A stretch of DNA of 37,718 bases from Mastigamoeba balamuthi (taxonomy: Eukaryota; Evosea; Mastigamoebida; Mastigamoebidae): assembly GCA_902651635.1 (NCBI GenBank), contig CACRSC010001925.1:511242-548959 (forward strand). Reading direction: 5' to 3'. The notes below the pieces were generated by a model. That model was given only the letters and a program-made list of their open reading frames with translations, made no database searches and was not told where the DNA came from. Both the position numbers and the translations under genes were made by a program. This document shows positions 30,198-37,718 of this stretch, piece after piece. Within the stretch, counting starts at the first letter, position 1. Every line of letters begins with the position of its first letter.

Positions 30198-30853
30198 TTA
30201 GAAAAACAAAAAAAAATAAAAGCTGTACAGGTCTTGCGGGCTGGTGCTCTGGAAGTAGAAGAACGAGACCTCTTGCTTCCTCTTGTAGGTGATTCTGAAT
30301 TTAAAGTTAGAAACATAAAATAATAACATAGTACCAGGTTCGGGCTTCTCTGATTCACTGGAAACCTGAGCAGAACTTGCACTATCTTCTTCAGAACTGA
30401 CCTCTTCCTCACTGACCTTGGCCTGTTCTGCCTTGGCCTACTTTTATTAGAAGAAAAAGTGAACTAATTACTTAATACCTCTTCCAGTCTGCGCTCTGCC
30501 TCTTCTCTGATTTTCCTCTCCTCTTCTAAACCAGAATCTGATGTTATTTGAGTGTTTGAAAAAACAAAGCAGCAACTCTTTTAATGACCTTTCTGTAAGG
30601 CAGAAACAGACTCATAAACCTCAGTGCTCTCTGAAGCTGCTTTCGAGGTCTGGGTTTCCTCAGGAATCTGGGCTATGTGGGGTTGCTGTGTCTCCATGAG
30701 CTGCTTGTCTCCCACGGGCTGCTTGTCTTCCTCAGGCTGCTTGTCTTCCTTGGGCTGCTCAGCTTCCTTGGACTGCTCGGCTTCCTTGGTCTGCTTGTCT
30801 CCCTTGGTCTGCTTGTCTCCCTTGGGCTGCTTGTCTTTCTTGGGCTGCTCTGC
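30198..30853 (-). other. Coding-like continuation downstream of the in-frame stop of the repeat-intron gene
   Basis: Past the TAA at 30854-30856 the same frame continues AEQPKKDKQPKGDKQTKGDK and onward for about 85 codons. After intron-like gaps there are further coding-like blocks: SGLEEERKIREEAERRLEE, AKAEQAKVSEEEVSSEEDSA, and a GC3-rich C-terminal run FKFRITYKRKQEVSFFYFQ ending at 30198. These may be true 3' exons if the stop is an error, polymorphism or avoided by splicing I cannot see; otherwise they are 3' relic sequence. Confidence 0.45.
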
Positions 30854-33800
30854 TTACAGTTGCTTGTCTCCCACGGGCTGCTGGTTCTTCTTGGATGGCT
30901 GGAGGGGCTGTGGGCCCTTTGGTTCCTGGGATTTCGTGGCAGCTTCTGCCTGCTGCATCTTCATTCCAGCAGCTAATGAAGAGTGAGAAAAAATAAGAAA
31001 AGATGCAGGCACGTTTAAGAAGGCGCATTATGGCCTGAGCTCCTTCCCCTCCATTCATCCACATCTCTGTCAGTGCAGCACACAAACGGGGATCTCTGGT
31101 GTAGTCCCATTCACTGAAAAAGACCTGTTTAATGTTAGTAGAGAAAATCACATATGATTAATACACATTTTTGGCCTCATTGCAGAAGCACATCGAAACA
31201 GTGGTCACCCTGTCCCCCAGGCAGATTGTGGCCTCGTACAGCTGCCCCAGAACTGGCAGCGTTGCTGACCCCTCAGTCCAGTGGGCTGCCCTGTACAGTG
31301 CTGGATGGGAAGTGACCTTCCCCAGAAGAGGCTCGAGCTGCGAGAGGAAGAACATATCAATCTCCCTCAGCACAGGCTTTGAGGGAGATGGAACTACAGC
31401 CTTTCTCTTGGGCTGACTGGCTTCTGCAGAGGGAGAGAGCGGTTCCTGCTCTATGACCTCCGCATCCTGCATTCCCTCTGAGCTGTCCCCGGGAATCTCA
31501 ATTGCTGAATCTGCTGTCCCTGGCTCACCCAGGGCATGTCCTCCTGGTGGTGCTGGTGCTGCATGGGCTCTGGGGACTGGGGTCTTATCGGGCTTGATAG
31601 CCATCTCCTTGTGGTGGCTCTTGTGCTTCTTGCGGGGCCGTTCCTCTGACTCTGACTCTGACTCTGACTCTTCCTCTGATTGGTGCTTTGCATCCCAAGC
31701 AGGGTCGTACGTCTTCTTTTTCTTTGGGGTCTCAAAATCTGGGTCTTTGTCACGGCTTCCCCTCTTGGACTTTTTAAGTTCATGGATCCAGTCCTTTAGA
31801 GCCTCTCGACTGCAGATTGGCTTCTCGCTGCAGCCAGGGTCCCCTATGATGGCATGCAGAGCCCTGATCTGGTCCTCGGGTTTTAGAGCGCGGAAATCCT
31901 GTGGTTCTGGTTAGAGAAATAATTGAATTGGTATGTACAGAGAGGCCAAGCGTTCGAGCTGTAAGAGGAGCCAGCTGCTGCTCCGTTCTTTCCATACACA
32001 GCTTCTTGAGCTCGTTCCTTGCAGGAATGCTCAATGCATTCCAAGCTGTGGTCATGTCCTTAACAATGTAGGCTCTCTTCTTAGCATCTGCTTTCCTCAT
32101 CAGTTCCTTCCACCCTGCTTTTTTAGCCAGTCTGCCTGCGACCTCTGCATTGCTCCTTGGGGCAATTTTCCTGTACAAAATGTCAGAAGTTCATGTGAAT
32201 ATTTCGTTTTTACTTCTCCTGTTTGAGGTCCATCAGCAGAGAGTAGATGGCCGTGTGGCTGATGGTGGCTGTTGTTGCATTCACAGATGCACTGTACCAA
32301 CGGCAGAGTTCGAAGCTCAGGGGCTGGTAGATGTTGCAGCAAGGCAGCTTGATCTGTGCCCATGACTCGGGCTTTCTCTGATCCTCTGGTTCGAAGTACT
32401 TCACCTATTTTTGGATAAATAACATTTAAAGTATTTTTAAATACCGTTTGGACAGAAACATAGCTGAGAATCCGATGCATTCCCTCCAGCACCACAAGGT
32501 GGTCTGGGAACACCTGTATGAAGTCCAGCATGCTCCCCTTGCGGTATCCCTCACTCAACATCCCCATGACATACCCCTCAATGCTCGTCCAGTTGGGGTC
32601 CCTGAGGAACGACCACGCCTTTATCTGTAAGAATGACTCAGTTTTGAATCAATGAAATCATCTCACCTGCTCCACAGTGACCTCAACTCCAAGGTTCAGC
32701 TTGATCTTGTCCTGGAAAGTCTGAAGGTTCATGTTCTGTGCCCTGAACTGCTCCTCCATGTTCTCTGCAGTGTTGTTGTACTGGGCGAGCATGTTCTTCA
32801 CGTTGCTGCTCATCTTGCAAACCTCCAGAACGCAGCTGTTGAACTCAGAGAGGTTGCTGTAGTGGAGTCCCTCGCTGATGTACTGGTAGAACGCCTGTGC
32901 GATCTTGACACAGTGGTCCACCTGCATCTCAATCTTGTCGAGGCGATCCTGCTCCAGCTCAACTCCTGTGTATACAGTATATGATAAGTATGAGAAATGT
33001 ACAAGTCTCGCGATCACAACATTTCAAAAGTATCGCGAACGCGACATTTCAAAAGTCTCGTGATCGCGACATTTCACAAGTCTCGCGATCGCGACATTTC
33101 ACAAGTATAGTATTGCGATCGCAACATTTCCAAAGTCTCGCGAACGCAACATTTCAAAAGTCTCGCGAATGCGACATTTCAAAAGTATCGCGATCGCGAC
33201 ATTTCATAAGTATCGCGATCGCGACATTTCAAAAGTCTCGCGAACGCGACATTTCAAAAGTATCGCGAACGCGACATTTCACAAGTATCGCGATCGCGAC
33301 ATTTCAAAAGTCTCGCGAACGCGACATTTCACAAGTCTCGCGATCGCGACATTTCACAAGTATTGTATTGCGATCGCAACATTTCCAAAGTCTCGCGAAC
33401 GCAACATTTCAAAAGTCTCGCGAATGCGACATTTCAAAAGTATCGCGATCGCGACATTTCATAAGTATCGCGATCGCGACATTTCAAAAGTCTCGCGAAC
33501 GCGACATTTCAAAAGTATCGCGAACGCGACATTTCACAAGTATCGCGATCGCGACATTTCAAAAGTCTCGCGAACGCGACATTTCACAAGTCTCGCGATC
33601 GCGACATTTCACAAGTATTGTATTGCGATCGCAACATTTCCAAAGTCTCGCGAACGCAACATTTCAAAAGTCTCGCGAATGCGACATTTCAAAAGTATCG
33701 CGATCGCGACATTTCATAAGTATCGCGATCGCGACATTTCAAAAGTCTCGCGAACGCGACATTTCAAAAGTATCGCGAACGCGACATTTCACAAGTATCG

Positions 33801-34636
33801 CGATCGCGACATTTCAAAAGTCTCGCGAACGCGACATTTCACAAGTCTCGCGATCGCGACATTTCACAAGTATTGTATTGCGATCGCAACATTTCCAAAG
33901 TCTCGCGAACGCAACATTTCAAAAGTCTCGCGAATGCGACATTTCAAAAGTATCGCGATCGCGACATTTCATAAGTATCGCGATCGCGACATTTCAAAAG
34001 TCTCGCGAACGCGACATTTCAAAAGTATCGCGAACGCGACATTTCACAAGTATCGCGATCGCGACATTTCAAAAGTCTCGCGAACGCGACATTTCACAAG
34101 TCTCGCGATCGCGACATTTCACAAGTCTCGCGATCGCGACATTTCACAAGTATTGTGATCGCGACATTTCAAAAGTCTCGTGATCGCGACATTTCAAAAG
34201 TCTCGCGATCGCGACATTTCAAAAGTTACACTCATACATATGAAGTGAAAAAAAACTAACCTTTCCTCTCAGCATCTGAGTCTACTTCCTCTGTCCCCTG
34301 AGAAAGAGTTAAGAAAAGTATGAAATAGAAAAGTATAAGAAAAGCTCTTACCTGAGACTTTGGAGCTGCTGCTGCCTTGGCTTGTTTAGCAGCACGTGCA
34401 GCTGCCTGGGGGGCCTGGGGGGCCTGGGGTGCCTGGGGTGCCTGAGGGGCCTGAGGTGCCTGGACTGCAGGAACTGCCTGGTCTCCTTCAGCAGCTGGTA
34501 CAGTCTGGAGTGCTTGGGGGACCTGGTGGGCCTGGATGGCCTGGGGGACCTGAAGGGCCTGGACTGCTTGGGCAGCAGGGATTGCTGGAGCTGCTGGGGC
34601 TGTCTGTGATGGTGGTCCATGGGCTGGTGTGGCCAT
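30854..34636 (-). CDS. Unrecognised multi-exon gene with repeat-filled intron (728 aa to first stop)
   Basis: Exons 34636..34352, 34297..34261, 32965..32667, 32624..32445, 32404..32214, 32170..31939, 31898..31167, 31124..31013 and 30972..30854 sum to 729 codons with all phases consistent. The N-terminus is low-complexity Ala/Pro/Gln with PQA repeats. The middle is well structured: a helical, coiled-coil-like segment (VELEQDRLDKIEMQVDHC), then SFLRDPNWTSIEGYV, and YFEPEDQRKPESWAQIKLP. A basic helical region (IAPRSNAEVAGRLAKKAGWK) and a Glu/Ser/Lys-rich nuclear-localisation-like stretch follow, then FFLSQLEPLLGK. The tail has Lys/Gln/Pro repeats. I recognise no family. Codon use and donors (GTAAGA, GTTAGT, GTGAGA) differ from the GC-rich genes. 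It may be nuclear, given its basic stretches. Confidence 0.7.
33002..34226. repeat. 25-bp palindromic CpG-rich tandem array with 255-bp higher-order repeat
   Basis: About 49 units of aagtctcgcgatcgcgacatttcaa with a palindromic TCGCGATCGCGA core. Variant units (tatcgcgaacgcgac, tctcgcgaatgcgac) recur in fixed order. A 30-base variant containing tattgtattgcgatcgcaac (first copy tatag...) starts at 33106, 33361, 33616 and 33871, exactly 255 bases apart, giving four higher-order units of nine 25-mers plus one 30-mer. Because 255 is divisible by 3, an artefactual open frame crosses it. The array lies entirely within intron 2 of the 30854-34636 gene. Confidence 0.95.
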
Positions 34637-34680
34637 TGCGCCAGATGCTTCAAAAGAGTCTCAAACTATCTAGATTTGTG

Positions 34681-34733
34681 ATAATATCATGATATTCAAA
34701 ATATCATGATATTATAGAGTATCATCATACTCT
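34681..34733. repeat. Two perfect hairpins just upstream of the repeat-intron gene
   Basis: 34681-34696 (ATAATATCATGATATT) is the exact inverse of 34700-34715 with a 3-base loop. Next to it AGAGTAT (34716-34722) and ATACTCT (34727-34733) form a second hairpin with a 4-base loop. They lie 45-97 bases upstream of the start codon at 34636, so a promoter, operator-like or 5' UTR role is possible but unproven. Confidence 0.8.
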
Positions 34734-34964
34734 AAATTTGCCTTAACCTGTTGCACCACTCCAATTAAAGCCAATTCATCTCAATTACTGCTTTTGATAG
34801 AAGTTGAAATAAGTAGAGAAAGGTCTGGTAAGACAGCTACGTTTCAAAGCTGAAAAAGAGCCAGGCAGCAGAGCAGTACTAGCAGTTCACCTAAGGTATT
34901 CTATTTATAGTTTATATTCAAATTTGAAAACAATTAATTGTTATTCATTTACGGCTTTTTAAAT

Positions 34965-35239
34965 GTCACGATCACAAGACTTATGAAATGTCGCGATCAT
35001 GAGACTTTTGAAATATCTTGATCACGATACTTTTGAAATGTCATGATCACGAGACTTATGAAATGTCACGATTGCGAGACTTTTGAAATGTCATGATTGC
35101 GATACTTTTGAAATGTCGCGATCGTGATACTTTTGAAATATTGCAATTGCAATACTTTTGAAATGTCACGATCGTGAGACTTTTGAAATGTCGTGATCAC
35201 AAGACTTTTGAAATGTCGTGATCGCGAGACTTATAGTAA
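34965..35239. repeat. Inverted, CpG-decayed 25-bp array related to 33002-34226
   Basis: Eleven 25-base units of gtcgcgatcgcgagacttttgaaat type, the reverse complement of the main array unit. Nearly all differences from the parent are CG to TG or CA inside the palindrome (e.g. gtcacgatcaca, gtcgtgatcgcg, attgcaattgca). The unit boundary and length are unchanged. Confidence 0.92.
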
Positions 35240-35429
35240 TTGCAAAACTTGTTGTTTTTTTAATTCTTTTAATTTTGTGTTATTATTACAGTTTCTATTT
35301 GAGTTTCTCAATTTGTACATGTTATGATTAATGATGTGCAAATTATTATGCTAAAGATGGGTTTTTCTTCTAACATCTCTTATAATCATATACTCTTCTC
35401 ACTAGTACTGTATTGATTTAGGAAAATGG

Positions 35430-37060
35430 ATGGTCTGAGTTCAATAAGTTTAGAGGAACTTTTGCAGCAAATGTTCAGAATGGAGTTCAGGGACATCCAG
35501 TTAACATTCCATCTACATGCTCTACACCCCTGCTATTTTTGATGCTCTTTTTCACTGAGAGCTTTCTTACTCTAATCTGTGAGTTTACCAATCAGAGAGT
35601 TCTGGAGAAGCTCTCTTCATCCTCAAATCCTCCAATGATTAGTCACTCCAAGGGATGGGTACCAATTGACTGGCAGGAGCTACTGGGCTTCATGGCTATT
35701 GTTTTATACAGCAGACATTATAATCTATCTATCCGGAAGCTCTGAAGTAAAAACAGAGGTGTAGAGTGTATAAAGTGTAGTATGTCACAGCAGCATTTTG
35801 TAGATATCAAAAATAAATTTCACTTTGCTCCAACCAGATCTGCAAGTGATGATAGAAAGGATTTTCTTTTGAGATCCCTACTTCTTATGTTCAACACTGC
35901 TGCTAAGATGTTCTGGATTCCTGGTCAGCACAATACTATTGTTGATACAATATGCAGTCATAAAAACAGATGTGCTCTTTACTCTTATGGTGGCAGAGGA
36001 AAACACATCCCAATGGAAACATCCTGGACATACTGATAAATGACAACTGCATATGGCACATTTCACTCAGAGGTGTAGATGAAGAACCCCAAGGGCAGGT
36101 AAACTGCTTATCATTTATTCTTCTAATTACTCTCAGGTACTGCTTCACAGAACACAGTCCATGTGCCTGACTCTTCCACCATGTCTGGGATATCTTCTAT
36201 GCATAGATCAGGGTTACTTCACATGGGAGACTGCCCAATGGCTTCATGCAAATGACTGGGGATTCACTATTTCCATGACAGCGAGATCACCTTCCTGGCT
36301 CTGGGCAAAGGGGCTGTGCTCTCCCAAACTCAAACAGGACGAAATGAGAATCTCAGTATCCCCTGATGGTTCCTTGGCGGCTCTGGCCTGGAGACAATGG
36401 AGAAGTTCATCTTCTGACAAACATCATTCCTTCTGACAATGTGTGCCTCTGTTTCACTCGACCCAAGAAGAGAGGCACCTCTTATGAAAAGCAGTGGAAA
36501 GAGGTCTCTGAAATTGCAGAGTGGTACAGGAGTGAATACCATGCTGTTGATGCTGTCAATGCCAGATCTGGTTTACTTCACTCGCAGCACTACAGACAGC
36601 TCAAGTGGACCATACCTAACTTCCCCTTATTGTTATGCTGTGTAACCAGAATGCTAATCATCTCTATTGCATGCAAAACACAAGTAAGGTCTCTATGGAT
36701 GCCTTTACTGATACTGTTGTTCATGATGCTCTGTTTCAAATGGTTCAGCACACACACTACTATTACAAGCCATCATTCAACTCCTGTATTCCCACAGATG
36801 CCCAATTGGGCCATGCATGCCACAGGATCTGCCATGTCTCCTCTTCCCGCTACTGCTCATTTTGCTGGTTCACAAAACGAAAGAGGTCATCAAGCAACTA
36901 CCTGTGCACCCAGTGCAGGTTGATGCTTCACAGGAAATGTGTGCCACTTCGTAATACTACTCACTGGTCTGGATCAGCAAGATTTCGACTTCAACAATCT
37001 AAAATCAGATTGTTCAAGAGAAGAAACAAATTAGTTATGCCCGCTGTTCCTGTAACAACC
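35430..37060 (+). pseudogene. Broken piggyBac-type transposase (DDE_Tnp_1_7)
   Basis: Cut-and-paste DNA transposase remnant. In order: WSEFNKFRGTF and FLTLICEFTNQRV; WVPIDWQELLGFMAIVLYS; an in-frame TGA in 'RKL*SKN' where the family has a Trp (YW-type motif); QQHFVDIKNKFHFA; then WIPGQHNTIVD (first catalytic Asp). After a frame change comes LCIDQGYFTWETAQWL (second Asp). After another come DNGEVHLLTN and WYRSEYHAVDAVNAR (third Asp) followed by LKWTIPNF. The C-terminal Cys/His knuckle (CSFCWFTKRKRSS, YLCTQCRLMLHRKC) is typical of piggyBac. One nonsense change and at least two frameshifts make it non-functional, unless short introns are involved. Terminal repeats were not identified. Confidence 0.78.
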
Positions 37061-37064
37061 AACA

Positions 37065-37718
37065 TCACCAGACACTCAGAGAGTACCAGGCGAGAAGAGC
37101 AGAGCTGCAGAAAGCAGAGAGCAGCATTGAGATGAGGTACAAGGAGGTCATAGAGCATCCTGGGTCCAGAGACTACCTGGAACCAGTGCTCAAGACAGTT
37201 CAGAGGCCTCTGGAAGCCCTGCCTCTGGCCACACCAGCAGGACCCATAGCACCCCAGCTCGTAATCCCAAAGGAAGTCCTTGCCCTCTGGAAGTTAGAGG
37301 GCAAGATGACCTGATGCCCAGATTGACCTGGTGGTTGCCTTCATCAACGGAAGGAAGAGAGCCTCAGCCACAGTCTCTAGCTACATCAAGCAGAAGTGCA
37401 CTGGAGTGATACCCCAGGTGGGACCAGCAGTGGGAAAGGAGCTGCACAGCAAGCACGTCCTTCACAGCATCATCAGCTGGCTGCACATCGTGCTGAACAT
37501 TGCGTGCATAGCACAGACGATTGTAGTCAGAGCTCCAGAGAAGGTAGAGGATGCAAAGGCAGACATAGTGAACAAGTACTTCTTCAGTGCTGGGTTTCAG
37601 GAAGTGTGTGTCAGAGCCAAAACACTGCACAAATCCCTGGGGCAAGAAGGAGAGCCAGTTGTCATTGCTCTGCAGGAGTATCATGACAAGGCCCAAGTTC
37701 ACAAGGGAAGCGAGGAGT
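37065..37718 (+). CDS. Partial unknown gene running off the window end
   Basis: A coding-like block starts around the reading TLREYQARRAELQKAESSI and continues PGSRDYLEPVLKTVQRP to VIPKEVLALWKLEGKM. After a short gap, perhaps a 30-50 base intron ending in TGCCCAG, the frame IDLVVAFINGRKRASATV continues through VLHSIISWLHIVLNIAC and YFFSAGFQEVCVRAKTL to the end of the window without a stop. One hydrophobic stretch (IISWLHIVLNIACIA) is seen. No family is recognised. Its composition is GC-richer than its surroundings. It may be unrelated to the transposase upstream; the start and exon limits are uncertain. Confidence 0.5.

Noticed and set aside
32981-34183. 400-codon open frame on the plus strand across the palindromic array
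   Set aside because: It exists only because the 255-bp super-unit is divisible by three and lacks stops; the peptide is an 85-residue repeat with no coding signature.
33002-34226. CRISPR array
   Set aside because: Units are contiguous 25-mers without unique spacers, and the host is eukaryotic.
33002-34226. Cyanobacterial contamination suggested by the GCGATCGC (HIP1) octamer
   Set aside because: The octamer occurs as the core of a local tandem array inside a spliced eukaryotic gene, not scattered as in cyanobacteria.

Overview
This is a nuclear eukaryotic contig from a protist. The genes have short introns, a talin, a RhoGEF, a Rab GTPase, a CCT chaperonin subunit and expansin-like wall-loosening proteins. 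A talin with an actin-binding I/LWEQ module beside expansin-like proteins best fits an amoebozoan, perhaps a GC-rich archamoeba such as Mastigamoeba. That placement is inference; no ribosomal RNA is present to settle it.

Layout. Positions 1-19,500 are GC-rich and gene-dense: two tandem expansin-like genes (the first cut by the window edge), a decayed copy of the talin 3' end, a small coiled-coil gene divergent from a zinc-finger/coiled-coil gene, a seven-exon talin, CCT3 (chaperonin gamma), a small unknown gene, two copies of a tRNA-like element that read best as circularly permuted tRNA genes, and a RhoGEF. A 1.26 kb AT-rich island (19,605-20,866) lies between two identical direct tRNA-Ser(AGA) genes. 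GC-rich sequence resumes with two divergent TRK/HKT-type cation transporters and a Rab18-like GTPase. A third identical tRNA-Ser at 28,035-28,117 marks the switch to about 9.6 kb of AT-rich sequence that runs to the window end.

The AT-rich right end holds a degenerate LINE endonuclease, an unrecognised gene of at least nine exons whose second intron is almost entirely a 25-bp palindromic CpG-rich tandem array with 255-bp higher-order periodicity, an inverted and CpG-decayed relative of that array upstream, a broken piggyBac-type transposase, and a partial unknown gene.

The splice models were built by hand from reading-frame continuity and homology. For expansin, talin, CCT3, RhoGEF, TRK-A and Rab, all exon lengths sum to intact frames. 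Donor sites in the GC-rich part favour GTRCG/GTNCGN, with several GC-AG introns, whereas the AT-rich gene uses more ordinary GTAAG/GTGAG-like donors. With the composition shift exactly at the tRNA copies, this raises either a mobile or foreign island or an assembly join at a repeated tRNA.

Functionally, talin and RhoGEF belong to adhesion and actin control, Rab to membrane traffic, the TRK pair to K+/Na+ uptake, the expansins to polysaccharide loosening and CCT3 to actin/tubulin folding. No operon-like logic is expected; neighbours are mostly divergent or convergent singletons.
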